Below are positions 8,632 to 17,810 of a stretch of 64,000 nt of DNA, piece after piece. The DNA is taken from contig DAOTTU010000057.1 in the NCBI GenBank assembly GCA_034437655.1, positions 1 through 64,000 on the forward strand. The letters are read 5' to 3'. Within the stretch, counting starts at the first letter, position 1. Each line of letters opens with the position of its first letter. Source of the DNA: J027 sp034437655. GTDB taxonomy: Bacteria; Chloroflexota; Anaerolineae; Aggregatilineales; J027. The translations under genes and the position numbers were made by a program. The notes under the pieces are model-generated. The model saw nothing but the letters and a program-made list of their open reading frames with translations, did not search any database and had not been told where the DNA came from.

Positions 8632-9428
8632 CCACCAAGCAAGTATGCCGTCAGGAGATTGATGGCATTTCAACCCGGGTTGCCTGTGCAGGTGAAGGTT
8701 TAGCAGTGGTATTTTTGCATGGGTGGGGCGCATCGTACGAAACATTCTGGCCGGCTGCGGAACGGTTGGCGCGTCAAGGGTTTACGGTGCATGTGCTTGA
8801 TTTGCCGGGCTTTGGCGGTACTGGCTTACCCCCCGAACCGTGGGGGGTGCCACAGTATACACAGTGGGTGCTGGCCTATCTTGATGCAAATCAACTTGAC
8901 GAAATTTTTTTGGTGGGGCATTCTTTTGGCGGACGGATCAGCCTTGTTTTGGGTGCCGACCACCCCAACCGGGTTCGCAAAATAGTACTCTCCAATAGTG
9001 CCGGGGTAAAGTTGCCCCCACCGCTTAAAATACGCTTCTATTACATCTGGCGACGTGCATTACTGACTGTGTTAAGTTTGCCGGGACTTGGCAGTATGAA
9101 ACAGCGGGTGCTGGCCTATTTACGGCAGCGCTATGGCTCATCGGACTATCTACAAGCCGGCCCGCTCACGGAGACGTTTAAACTCGTGATCGCGCAAGAT
9201 TTATTACCGTTTGCACGACGTGTGCAGGCCCCAACGTTATTATTCTGGGGCGACCAGGACACCGACACACCGCTGGCCGCAGGCAAAATCCTTGAGCGCG
9301 AAATGCCCGACGCCGGGTTGATCGTATTCGAAGGGGCAGGTCACTATGCCTATCTGGACGATCTCGCGCAATTTGTGCGGGTGGTAAGCTATTTTTTCAG
9401 CGAGGAAGTGGAGGCTGCTGAGACATGA
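8628..9428 (+). CDS. Alpha/beta hydrolase
   Basis: A 266-residue hydrolase-fold protein. The oxyanion motif FLHGWGAS (29-36), the nucleophile elbow GHSFGG with Ser99, an acid in FWGDQDTDTP (about Asp211) and His239 in EGAGHYAY form the standard triad. There is no signal peptide, so it acts in the cytoplasm. Its ATG overlaps the previous stop (ATGA) and its own stop overlaps the murF start, so it is translationally embedded in a cell-wall operon. The substrate is unknown; a cell-wall intermediate or lipid ester would fit the neighbourhood but is a guess. Confidence 0.88.
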   Translation: MTTKQVCRQEIDGISTRVACAGEGLAVVFLHGWGASYETFWPAAERLARQGFTVHVLDLPGFGGTGLPPEPWGVPQYTQWVLAYLDANQLDEIFLVGHSFGGRISLVLGADHPNRVRKIVLSNSAGVKLPPPLKIRFYYIWRRALLTVLSLPGLGSMKQRVLAYLRQRYGSSDYLQAGPLTETFKLVIAQDLLPFARRVQAPTLLFWGDQDTDTPLAAGKILEREMPDAGLIVFEGAGHYAYLDDLAQFVRVVSYFFSEEVEAAET

Positions 9429-11047
9429 TTGAACTCGCCTTGTTGGCCTTACTCTGGAGTGCTGTTGCATTCTGGCGCGTCCGCATTCTGGTACGTTTTT
9501 TCCAGCTTGAAGAATATATGAACCTCCGGTTTCTGCGCTGGGCGGCTGAGCGACGTGCGCAATGGTTGCCGTTGTCGATGTTCGGTGCTATTGCCGTAGT
9601 GGTGATTGGGGGCGTGTTGGTTGTGGCTGGTATTGAGACAACCGTTGTGCTGGGTGCAGTTGCTCTGATAGCCATCGCCTTCGCAGCCTATCAACCTCCG
9701 GCTAGTGAGATCAAAAAGCGCTTTGTAGCCACCCAACGTGCGCGGCGTTTACTCGGTGCAGTTATAGCAATCGTGTTGTTGGTGAATATGAGCGGGGCGT
9801 TGTTATTGGGTGGGCTAGACATGCCGCTGGCACTTGTTCTGGCAAATTTAGTGGGGCTACTGGTGGCGATGGCGGCCCCGTTATGGCTCCCAGTGGCAAA
9901 TATCACGATGTACCCCGTAGAAGCGTCATTGCGCCGGGGGTTTGTGCGCAAAGCATCACGTCGACTCCACGAAGCCGCGCCAATCGTCATCGGCATCACC
10001 GGGAGTTATGGCAAAACCAGCACCAAGCACTATCTAAAGCATATTCTTGACGGACGCTATCGAGTGCTGATGACGCCGAAAAGCTATAACACATTGATGG
10101 GCGTCTGCCTGACCATCAATAATGACCTTGATCCGACGGCCGGCTACCAATATTTCGTGGTCGAAATGGGGGCCTATGTTCCCGGCGAAATCGAGCGCAT
10201 CTGCAAATTGACCAGGCCCGCTATGAGCATCGCCATCGCCGTTGGGCCGCAACACCTTGAGCGTTTTGGCTCACTCGACAACATTCAAAAGGCCAAATAC
10301 GAAATCATCGCCGGGCTGCAACCCGACGGCACCGGGCTTTTCAACTTTGACGACCCCCGCGTGCGTGAAATGGAAACCCGAGGCCATCCCAACACCCGCT
10401 ATGGTGTCTCATACAACGACCCTCCGCATGAAGACGCTCGGTTGATCGCGACGAATATTCAACATTCACTCAATGGCTTGCAATTTGATGTGCTGGATCG
10501 CAAAACGGGGGAAAAACGCCAGTTCCGCACAGCATTGGTCGGCATTCATAACGTCACCAATATCTTGCTGGCGACGGTGGCTGCACTGGAAACAGGTATG
10601 ACGCTCAACGAGATAGCTCTGCGCGTTTCGACACTGGAACCGGCCGAGCATCGCCTGCGCCGCAACCGTCTTCCCAATGGCATCATGATGCTGGACGACG
10701 CTTATAACACGAACCCGCTTGGCGCACGGAATGCCCTGCAGGTGCTGGGCCTCAACACCGAAGGGCGACGGGTGCTCGTGACACCGGGCATGGTTGAACT
10801 GGCCGACATTCAGGACGAAGAAAATCGCAAACTTGGTGAATATGCAACCCGGTATGCAACTGACATTGTGCTTGTCGGCAAAAAACAGACGTTGCCGCTG
10901 CAAGCAGGCGTCCGCAGCACTGACTTTGATTCGGCACGGTTGATTGTGGTCGATACAGTACAAGAGGCAATTGAATGGTATCAGCGCGAACTGAGCAGCG
11001 GTGATGCTATCCTGTTCTTGAATGATCTGGCTGATAACTATCTCTAA
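9425..11047 (+). CDS. murF: MurF-type Mur ligase with an N-terminal membrane domain
   Basis: A 540-residue ATP-dependent Mur ligase. Residues about 1-170 are largely hydrophobic, with perhaps five membrane segments, and take the place of the soluble UDP-substrate domain of E. coli MurF. The P-loop GITGSYGKTSTK follows at about 190-201, then VVEMGAY, the N-rich DDAYNTNP and a C-terminal ligase domain (VTPGMVEL). MurF adds D-Ala-D-Ala to UDP-MurNAc-tripeptide, and the next gene, ddl, makes that dipeptide, which supports the call. A MurT-like or other Mur ligase is the alternative. Membrane anchoring would place the step beside MraY and MurG. Confidence 0.85.
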   Translation: MIELALLALLWSAVAFWRVRILVRFFQLEEYMNLRFLRWAAERRAQWLPLSMFGAIAVVVIGGVLVVAGIETTVVLGAVALIAIAFAAYQPPASEIKKRFVATQRARRLLGAVIAIVLLVNMSGALLLGGLDMPLALVLANLVGLLVAMAAPLWLPVANITMYPVEASLRRGFVRKASRRLHEAAPIVIGITGSYGKTSTKHYLKHILDGRYRVLMTPKSYNTLMGVCLTINNDLDPTAGYQYFVVEMGAYVPGEIERICKLTRPAMSIAIAVGPQHLERFGSLDNIQKAKYEIIAGLQPDGTGLFNFDDPRVREMETRGHPNTRYGVSYNDPPHEDARLIATNIQHSLNGLQFDVLDRKTGEKRQFRTALVGIHNVTNILLATVAALETGMTLNEIALRVSTLEPAEHRLRRNRLPNGIMMLDDAYNTNPLGARNALQVLGLNTEGRRVLVTPGMVELADIQDEENRKLGEYATRYATDIVLVGKKQTLPLQAGVRSTDFDSARLIVVDTVQEAIEWYQRELSSGDAILFLNDLADNYL

Positions 11048-11061
11048 GAGGAGCAATCATC

Positions 11062-12249
11062 ATGGTAGCCATGCGCCGTGTCGCTGTATTTTTCGGTAGT
11101 CGTTCCGTTGAACATGACGTTTCCATTGTCACGGGCAATCAGACCATGCAGGCGCTCAAATCGGCTGGTTTTGATATTATCCCGGTCTATATCACCCGTG
11201 ATGGAAATTGGCTGACGGGCGACCCACTCATGGACATCAAGACCTTTAATGCTGACGATATAGGCACGGTTCAGGGTGTGCAAGAAACAATTCTGGCACC
11301 GAGTACGCGCTATCCGGGCTTGATTACGCCACCGATTAGCGGCCGCCTTGCAAAGAGTACCTTCACGCGCTTCGACGTCGCGTTTAGCACCATTCATGGT
11401 ACACACGGCGAAGATGGTACCATTCAGGGCGTGTTCGAAATGGCGGATATTCCCTATATCGGTACGGGTGTGCTGGCCTCGGCGGTGGCAAACCATAAGA
11501 TTCTCGCCAAAGAACTCTTGCGCCAGTACGACATTCCGGTGGTGGATGGTATCGGTGTCTCACGGCATGAATGGCTCAATGATCAGGCTGCCGCGATGGA
11601 ACGCATTGCGGCCTTGGGGTATCCGATTTTCATAAAGCCGGCCACGCTCGGCAGCAGCATTGGGGTGGCACGCGCTGACAACGCTGAAAAAGCGCGTTTG
11701 CACCTCGACATTGCGCTCAATCTATCACCGCAGGTGCTTGTTGAACGAGCGGTGACGGAGTGTGTTGAGATCAACTGTGCGGTGATGGGTGGGCAAGAAC
11801 TGACGGTTTCAGCCCTGGAACAACCTGTCTCTACCGCAGATTTCCTCAGCTATGACGAAAAGTATATGCGCGGCGGCAGCAAGTCTGAAGCAGGCATGAA
11901 AGGGCAGGAGCGTCTCATTCCAGCGCCGATCAGTGATGAAATGACCGCTAAAATTCAGGATTTGGCCCGGCGCGGCTTCCGAGCAATTCAGGGACGGGGT
12001 ATTGCGCGGATTGACTTCCTTGCCAAGCCAGATGAAGGCGTTGTTTACCTTAACGAGATTAATACGATGCCGGGCTCGCTATCCTTCTATCTCTGGAAAG
12101 AAAGTGACATAAGCGCGGCGGCCGTCGTCAAACGTCTGATTGACATTGCTTTTGAAGTGCATGCCGAAAAGCGCCAGACAACCTATGATTACCAGTCTGG
12201 TTTAATTGAACATGCGTCCCGGCGTGGGGTGGGTGGTGTGAAGAAGTAA
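11062..12249 (+). CDS. ddl: D-alanine--D-alanine ligase
   Basis: An ATP-grasp ligase of 395 residues that joins two D-Ala for peptidoglycan. It opens with VAVFFGSRSVEHDVS and includes FSTIHGTHGEDGTIQG, the ATP-grasp segment YPIFIKPATLGSSIGV and the metal site YLNEINTMPGSLSFYLW. The length is somewhat above the usual 310-360, mostly from an insert before residue 100. AGGAG sits nine bases before ATG 11062. It follows murF by 14 bases in the same operon. Cytoplasmic. Confidence 0.96.
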   Translation: MVAMRRVAVFFGSRSVEHDVSIVTGNQTMQALKSAGFDIIPVYITRDGNWLTGDPLMDIKTFNADDIGTVQGVQETILAPSTRYPGLITPPISGRLAKSTFTRFDVAFSTIHGTHGEDGTIQGVFEMADIPYIGTGVLASAVANHKILAKELLRQYDIPVVDGIGVSRHEWLNDQAAAMERIAALGYPIFIKPATLGSSIGVARADNAEKARLHLDIALNLSPQVLVERAVTECVEINCAVMGGQELTVSALEQPVSTADFLSYDEKYMRGGSKSEAGMKGQERLIPAPISDEMTAKIQDLARRGFRAIQGRGIARIDFLAKPDEGVVYLNEINTMPGSLSFYLWKESDISAAAVVKRLIDIAFEVHAEKRQTTYDYQSGLIEHASRRGVGGVKK

Positions 12250-12404
12250 GGCAGCCATAACCTGAAAAACTTGTGAAGATTCACCCAGAAATCTTAAAAT
12301 TAGATGAAAAAATGGGGTCTAAACCTCCAAAATATTCGCTATCTGCCTGTGAAGTTTGGTACAAGTCACCATAGGGGTGAGTTGGTATGATTTGTTAGAA
12401 TAAG

Positions 12405-12432
12405 TTGATTCTCCCACCAAATGGGGTATAGT
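12405..12432 (+). promoter_or_regulatory. Sigma-70-like promoter of the glycosyltransferase gene
   Basis: TTGATT (12405-12410), a 16-base spacer and TATAGT (12427-12432) lie about 50 bases upstream of the TTG start at 12483. The 233-base gap after ddl holds nothing else that I could recognise. Confidence 0.6.
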
Positions 12433-12482
12433 CATGTGCGCATTTTCCAAGTGAAGCAAACAATAGTGAGTGGAGCATAGCG

Positions 12483-14045
12483 TTGCCATATCAATCACCA
12501 GGGTCGCGTCGCCACAATGTACAATTTGGGGCCAGCCAGACCGTGGGCGTCCAGCCGGCCAGTATTCCACAGCGGTTGCTTGACGCTATTCCGGGCGCAT
12601 TAGCATGGCTCACTTTTGTTGTTGTTCTCATTGGGGCACTTTACGCACCGATGACGATGCTCTTTTTTGCTTCGCTACTGGGCTTGTATAGTGCATTACG
12701 CTTTCTCGCTGCCGGGTTTGCAATGTTGCTGGGGCTGCGACATGTACGGCGGTGGCAGAATATCAACTGGAAAGCCGAATATTTCCGCCGCTGGAACGAA
12801 GACAGCCTCGATATTGAAAAAGTGCATCACCTCGTTATCATCCCCAACTACAAAGAAGAACTTTCAACCCTGCGGCGTACACTTGATCGCCTTGCCGAAC
12901 AGCGCAACGCAACCGAAAGTGTCACCGTGGTATTGGCGATGGAAGCCGGCGACCCTGATGCTGTCAGCAAAAGCGAAATTTTGCAGGCAGAGTATCGCCC
13001 GTTTTTTGCGAACTTTTTCGCCCCGATTCACCCCAAAGGCATTCAGAACGAAATTCAGTGTAAGTCTGCGAACCAGGCCTGGGCCGCCCGTTGGGCCAAA
13101 CGTCAACTGGTTGATGATATGGGCATGAACATCCACAACATTGTTGTCACGACGATGGATGCCGATACGCTCTGGAATCGTGAATACCTGGCAGCGCTGG
13201 GCACACTCTTTGCTACGGACGACCGCCGCTATTCCGCATTCTGGCAGGCACCCATCCGCTATCACAGCAACGTGTGGGAAATTAACCCGTTCATGCGCCT
13301 GCTGCATGGCTATTCGTCCGCATGGGAAATCGCTTACCTGGCGGCTCCGTGGTGGCAAGCGTTGCCGATGTCCTCTTATTCATTGAGCTTGAAACTGCTG
13401 GACAACGCCAACTACTGGGACTCTGATGTTATTGCTGACGAATGGCATATGTACATCAAAACCTATTTCCGGCGCGAAGGTGACCTTGTGCTGCGCCCGA
13501 TTTATTTGCCCTTTCTTGGTGCCGCGACCACTGGCAAAAACCTGCTAGACTCAGTACGGCAGCGCTATAGCCAGACATTGCGCCATGCATGGGGTGCCAA
13601 AGAAATTGGCTACACCGTCAGCCAGATGCGCGAACACCCTTATGTCGGATTTTGGCCGGGTTTTCGGATGCTGTTCCGCGTCGCGCATGACCTCTTGCTG
13701 GCCGGGGCCGGTTGGGTGATTATCACACTCGGTACTCAACTCCCCGCGCTAATGCACCCGCAACTTATCATCGAGAACCGCTTTGCCTTGCCGTTTATCT
13801 TGCTACAGTTCTCGTTTTTTATTGTCTTCTTGATGACACTGCTCTTTTTCTTCACTGACGTCCGTATTCGCCCCGAACGCCCCCCCGAAAACGAGCCCAC
13901 CCGCGCCGAACGCTTCCAGACGCTAATCAGCATCCCCATGTTGCCAACAATCACGCTGGTGTGTGTTGCTCTCCCCGTTATTCAGGCACAAACGCAACTC
14001 ATGCTTGGCATTCCGCTGCACTTCCGTGTAACGAAGAAAACCTAG
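12483..14045 (+). CDS. Membrane glycosyltransferase, family 2-like
   Basis: A 520-residue integral membrane protein with two hydrophobic segments near 35-85, a cytoplasmic GT-A domain and at least two C-terminal segments (about 395-460, 480-505). The domain has the nucleotide-sugar strand HHLVIIPNYKE, the DxD-type TTMDADTLW and a late RQRYSQTLRHAWG like the QxxRW motif of processive family 2 enzymes. Donor and acceptor are unknown; a surface polysaccharide or glycolipid is likely. The start is TTG 12483 after GTGAGTGGAG, since no upstream ATG exists in frame and the next ATG falls inside the first membrane segment. Confidence 0.8.
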   Translation: MPYQSPGSRRHNVQFGASQTVGVQPASIPQRLLDAIPGALAWLTFVVVLIGALYAPMTMLFFASLLGLYSALRFLAAGFAMLLGLRHVRRWQNINWKAEYFRRWNEDSLDIEKVHHLVIIPNYKEELSTLRRTLDRLAEQRNATESVTVVLAMEAGDPDAVSKSEILQAEYRPFFANFFAPIHPKGIQNEIQCKSANQAWAARWAKRQLVDDMGMNIHNIVVTTMDADTLWNREYLAALGTLFATDDRRYSAFWQAPIRYHSNVWEINPFMRLLHGYSSAWEIAYLAAPWWQALPMSSYSLSLKLLDNANYWDSDVIADEWHMYIKTYFRREGDLVLRPIYLPFLGAATTGKNLLDSVRQRYSQTLRHAWGAKEIGYTVSQMREHPYVGFWPGFRMLFRVAHDLLLAGAGWVIITLGTQLPALMHPQLIIENRFALPFILLQFSFFIVFLMTLLFFFTDVRIRPERPPENEPTRAERFQTLISIPMLPTITLVCVALPVIQAQTQLMLGIPLHFRVTKKT

Positions 14046-14129
14046 CGCGGAAAGTGAGAATGCACACGGGTACACTGGCTGTCAGGCAAACACATTAAAA
14101 ACGGCAGTGTTTGGCTGAGGGGTTGTGTT

Positions 14130-15857
14130 ATGATGATGGGCATGATGAAACGAACGATTCACCGTTGCTGGCATCTTTTCCTCCTGAGCATCACCTTGCT
14201 TTTGCTTGTGGCCTGCGGGGGTAGCGACCCGGATACATCGGCTCCGCAGTCTAACAATGTGCAGCGACGCTTCACCCTCACCAGCCTTGAACAACAAGCC
14301 GCATCCCTAACCCCGGACCCCACGCAACGTTCTGTTGACCTTCGTAGCGACGCGGCCAGCGCCACGCCTTTTCCCACCAATACGCCTGTCGTGTGTACTG
14401 CTGACCGCAACCGTCGTGCTGTGCAGTATAATCTTGACGTTGAGCTAGACTACGACACAAAGCAGTTGGATGTGGTGCAAACGGTGCAGTATCGCAACGA
14501 CCATGATGCGATTCTGGATGAACTCGTCTTCCACGTTGAACCACGTCGTCTCGCCGGGGTGATGCAATTCCGTGAGGCGCTCAACAAAAATGGTGAACGC
14601 TTGCCAGACACAACACTGGATGGTTGGCGTTTGACAGTGCCACTACCAGAGCAAATTTTTCCTGGCTGTGTCGCGGAAGTTCAGCTTGTCTTCAGCCTTG
14701 AAATTCAGCCCTATTCCAGCGCAAATCCTATCGGCTGGCTGGCATACAGCGAACGTCAATTGAACCTTGCGCACTGGTTCCCGACGCTGGGGGTGTACGG
14801 CTATCAAACACCCGGCGTATGGTATACACCGCGTATGCATTTCATTGGTGAGCAAGCCCTGACCCAGATCGCTGACTTCGAGGTAGATTTGACCATTCAG
14901 AACATGCCCGACGGGCTTGAAGTCGCCGCACCGGGAGAGGTCGAACGTGTTGCGCTCAATGGATGGGATATGCGCCTTGAAGGTGGGCGTGACTTCGCAA
15001 TGAGCCTCAGCACCGACTTCATCAAATCCACCGCCGAGGTGAACGGTATCGCGCTCGAACTCTACTATTATCCTTCAGCAGATTCCAAGCAGGGTGGGCT
15101 GAACCCTTCGGCACGCGCCATGCTCGACGCGCAACAGGCAATTGAACTCTACACCGACTACTTCGGTCCGTTCCCCTATGAAAGGATGCTGGTGGTTGAG
15201 GGCGATTTCCCCGACGGGTTAGAATTCAGTGGATTGGTGTTTGTCAGCGAGGCGTGGTTCCGCACCTGGAATGGCACCGTGCAAGACTGGCTGACGATCA
15301 TCACGGTGCATGAGATTGCGCATCAATGGTGGTATGCGTCGGTTGGCAGTAATCAAGGCACAGCGCCATATCTGGACGAAGCCTTAGCGACGTATAGTGA
15401 ATTGCTCTACTACGAAGAATTTTACCCCGACCTCACCGAATGGTGGTGGGATTTCCGCATTTTCACGTATGGCACGGCTGACACCGTAGACGCAACCGTT
15501 TACGACTATTCAAGCTGGCGGCCATATATCAACGCGGTGTATCTGGGGGGGTGTTTGATGTTCCAGGCCCTGCGCGATGAACTTGGGGATGCAACTTTCA
15601 TTACGTGGCTGGCGGAGTATGCCAACGACTACCGCGAACAAATCGCCGGGCCGCGTGAATTTTGGGGTGTGCTGTCGATGAGTAACTATGAGCGCGTCGC
15701 CGGGATTCGCCAACAGTATTTACAGGACGCGGAAATCCTACCTCCCGCACCGAATGACACTGCCTTTGCTGTACCCTCTGCAACGGTGACGCCACCCCCA
15801 ACGCAAACAGCCGCCCCGGCAGCACCTGCCACCGCAACGGCCGTTTCGACGCCGTGA
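14130..15857 (+). CDS. Lipoprotein M1-family metallopeptidase
   Basis: A 575-residue extracellular zinc peptidase. The N-terminus has a hydrophobic stretch ending in LLVACGG, a lipobox, so the mature protein is a lipid-anchored exoprotein. A Thr/Pro-rich spacer leads into the beta-sandwich domain. The M1 zinc site is HEIAH (394-398) with the third ligand Glu417 in YLDEALATYSE. DGLEFSGLVFV (about 366-376) stands where M1 enzymes have the GAMEN-like substrate loop. The C-terminal tail is Pro/Thr/Ala-rich. Several ATG codons are clustered at 14130-14145, and the exact start is uncertain. It is probably monocistronic. Confidence 0.92.
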   Translation: MMMGMMKRTIHRCWHLFLLSITLLLLVACGGSDPDTSAPQSNNVQRRFTLTSLEQQAASLTPDPTQRSVDLRSDAASATPFPTNTPVVCTADRNRRAVQYNLDVELDYDTKQLDVVQTVQYRNDHDAILDELVFHVEPRRLAGVMQFREALNKNGERLPDTTLDGWRLTVPLPEQIFPGCVAEVQLVFSLEIQPYSSANPIGWLAYSERQLNLAHWFPTLGVYGYQTPGVWYTPRMHFIGEQALTQIADFEVDLTIQNMPDGLEVAAPGEVERVALNGWDMRLEGGRDFAMSLSTDFIKSTAEVNGIALELYYYPSADSKQGGLNPSARAMLDAQQAIELYTDYFGPFPYERMLVVEGDFPDGLEFSGLVFVSEAWFRTWNGTVQDWLTIITVHEIAHQWWYASVGSNQGTAPYLDEALATYSELLYYEEFYPDLTEWWWDFRIFTYGTADTVDATVYDYSSWRPYINAVYLGGCLMFQALRDELGDATFITWLAEYANDYREQIAGPREFWGVLSMSNYERVAGIRQQYLQDAEILPPAPNDTAFAVPSATVTPPPTQTAAPAAPATATAVSTP

Positions 15858-15869
15858 GTTATGATCTAA

Positions 15870-16307
15870 CTATTGCAAGCCGTCAAACAGTGACGTGCGC
15901 AGCATCAAATAGACCAACACGCCCGTGATTGATACGTAAATCCAGATAGGGAACGTAATGCGGGCGATTTTGGCGTGCTTGCCCCATGGATTTTTCCAGG
16001 CGTGGTAAAGTGCCCACATCGCGAGAAAGGGCACGGTTGCTGCCAGGATGACATGTGGAATCAGCACGATGAAATAGTAGATAAAGCGCATCACCCCTTC
16101 ACCGTCATAGGGTGTGGTGCCTTCATGGTAGTAGTGCGTGAGGTACGAAATCAGGAAGATAACCGACGTCGAAAACGCCGCAAGCATAGCGACACGATGC
16201 GCTTTCCATTTCCCTTGTCTAATCAGCGCATAGCCTGTCACCAAAAAGACGAACGCGGTTGCATTCAAGATAGCGTTAAGTGTCGGCAGATCAGAGACTT
16301 CCAACAC
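15870..16307 (-). CDS. DUF420 (CtaM-like) cytochrome oxidase assembly protein
   Basis: A 145-residue protein with four membrane segments and conserved His residues (KAHRVAM, LTHYYHEG, PHVILA, LYHAWKN). This pattern is that of DUF420, which includes CtaM, needed for maturation of heme-copper oxidase in Firmicutes. Translation starts at GTG 16307, preceded by a full AGGAGG ten bases upstream, a rare strong ribosome binding site in this window. It is the last gene of the oxidase block, 25 bases after ctaB. Confidence 0.85.
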   Translation of the reverse strand: MLEVSDLPTLNAILNATAFVFLVTGYALIRQGKWKAHRVAMLAAFSTSVIFLISYLTHYYHEGTTPYDGEGVMRFIYYFIVLIPHVILAATVPFLAMWALYHAWKNPWGKHAKIARITFPIWIYVSITGVLVYLMLRTSLFDGLQ

Positions 16308-16332
16308 GAGTAGAATTCCTCCTGTAAGCTAG

Positions 16333-17250
16333 CTAAATTCCAATAACAGTTGAGAGACAAATTACCAGTAAGATCAGGGCGAGATAGCTATTGCTGGTCA
16401 GGAACAGGCGCAGGGCTTGCGGGCGCGTAGGTACAACCACCAACTTGTAACTCTGGTGCAAGAAGATCATCGTCGCCAGCAAGGTGGGAACGAAATAGAC
16501 CAGCCCCAACCCCGGCAATGCACCCATCACCAGCGCAAGTATGGCAACCCCAATTGCGTGAATCAAGCCCCAGAAGGCTGCCTGACGTGGACTGACGACG
16601 CTCGGTAGCATTGGGGTGCCAACGCGGTCATAGTCGTCTTTGACCATGATGGCCAGCGCCCAGAAGTGGGTGGGTGTCCACAGAAACAATATGCCTGCCA
16701 GTGCCAGCACACCGGGGTCGTTCCAGTTACCAACGGCCGCACCGCCACTCAATACCGCGCAACTCCCCGCTGCGCCACCGATGACGATATTCAAAATGGT
16801 GCGCGGCTTCAACCAAACGGTATATACCAGCACATAAATAATCGCGCCGAGTAGCAAGAAGAACGCCAGCGCCGGGTTAGAAGGCGCTACCCATAGCACC
16901 GGCACAAATATCATCGCCACAGCCAGCCCCAACACCCATTCCGGGTTTTTGATGGTGCCATTGGCCAGTGGCCGTTGACTGGTGCGCTTCATGTGCTTAT
17001 CAGACTCGCGCTCAATATACTGATTCAATGCGGAGGCTCCGGCTGCTGCCAGACCGCCCGTGACCATCAACAGGCCCAGCTCTGACACTGACGGGCTACC
17101 CGCTGCCCCAAGGAATGCGCCTCCGGTGGCTGCAAACAGCAGCAAGGACACAATCCGCAGCTTGAACAGCTTAGCGATCATCTTAAACCATGATGGGTTT
17201 GCAACGGCCGGGGCAGAAATCGTCTTCGATGTATGTTGGTGAATGCTCAT
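16333..17250 (-). CDS. ctaB: Protoheme IX farnesyltransferase (heme O synthase)
   Basis: A 305-residue UbiA-family prenyltransferase with about nine membrane segments. The first Asp-rich motif region is NQYIERESDKHMKRTSQRPL, matching the heme O synthase pattern with the Arg-Thr and Arg-Pro pairs. It attaches a farnesyl group to protoheme, and the product feeds CtaA to form heme A for the oxidase encoded next to it. An AAGGAACG sequence lies upstream of ATG 17250. A soluble N-terminal tail of about 20 residues precedes the first helix. Confidence 0.96.
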   Translation of the reverse strand: MSIHQHTSKTISAPAVANPSWFKMIAKLFKLRIVSLLLFAATGGAFLGAAGSPSVSELGLLMVTGGLAAAGASALNQYIERESDKHMKRTSQRPLANGTIKNPEWVLGLAVAMIFVPVLWVAPSNPALAFFLLLGAIIYVLVYTVWLKPRTILNIVIGGAAGSCAVLSGGAAVGNWNDPGVLALAGILFLWTPTHFWALAIMVKDDYDRVGTPMLPSVVSPRQAAFWGLIHAIGVAILALVMGALPGLGLVYFVPTLLATMIFLHQSYKLVVVPTRPQALRLFLTSNSYLALILLVICLSTVIGI

Positions 17251-17265
17251 GCGTTGTGCGTTCCT

Positions 17266-17808
17266 TTACTTCTTCTCATCAGCGCGTGCCAGTTGCACAC
17301 GGTTCCATACCACTAAAGTCATTACAAGCGCGCCTGCAATGCCGGCCGCGACCCATCCAACCGGGACATTCATGCCATCGCCTGCGTTGATGGTCATGCT
17401 GAACGAGGCTTCGCCGTTTCGATCACCATTTTCAACGGCAACGGTGACACTGTACTCCCCGGCGTTTTCGACAATAAAAGGCGCTTCGTAGTGCAGCTTG
17501 TTGACGGCCTGCTCGTGGGTGGCGCGTTCGGTGAACGTGATGTCGGTGTCGTCCGAATAGACCATCTGCACAGTAATGTCGGCGTTACGCACCAGCCCTT
17601 CGTTGTCTTCCAGCGCAACGGTGATGTGAACTTCATCGTCGGTGGTGGGTTCAATGGGGTCTACCCATGCTGAAATGCGGAAGGGGCCACTTTCGACACG
17701 CTCTAACTTCTGTTCGCCAAGTCCGTGCCCGCTTGCGAGACTGGCAGTCAAGATAAGTGCCATCAACATCAGCAATGAGACAAACCCACGTGTCCGTGCG
17801 GAGATCAT
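17266..17808 (-). CDS. Secreted, C-terminally anchored Ig-like protein (YtkA/FixH-like)
   Basis: A 180-residue protein with a signal peptide (hydrophobic 10-25, SLASGHG), a single beta-sandwich (about 40-140; WVDPIEPTTDDEVHITVALE) and a C-terminal membrane helix (about 148-170) followed by a basic tail. The fold and position resemble YtkA/FixH-type proteins in oxidase loci, some of which handle copper, but I see no CxxxC or Met-rich copper site. It follows the ctaG stop by two bases, so it is coupled and probably helps in oxidase assembly or stability. Confidence 0.6.
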   Translation of the reverse strand: MISARTRGFVSLLMLMALILTASLASGHGLGEQKLERVESGPFRISAWVDPIEPTTDDEVHITVALEDNEGLVRNADITVQMVYSDDTDITFTERATHEQAVNKLHYEAPFIVENAGEYSVTVAVENGDRNGEASFSMTINAGDGMNVPVGWVAAGIAGALVMTLVVWNRVQLARADEKK

Positions 17809-17810
17809 AT

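Noticed and set aside
10466..11056. A 196-codon minus-strand frame opposite murF
   Set aside because: Antisense to the conserved ligase core; no start signal and no family resemblance.
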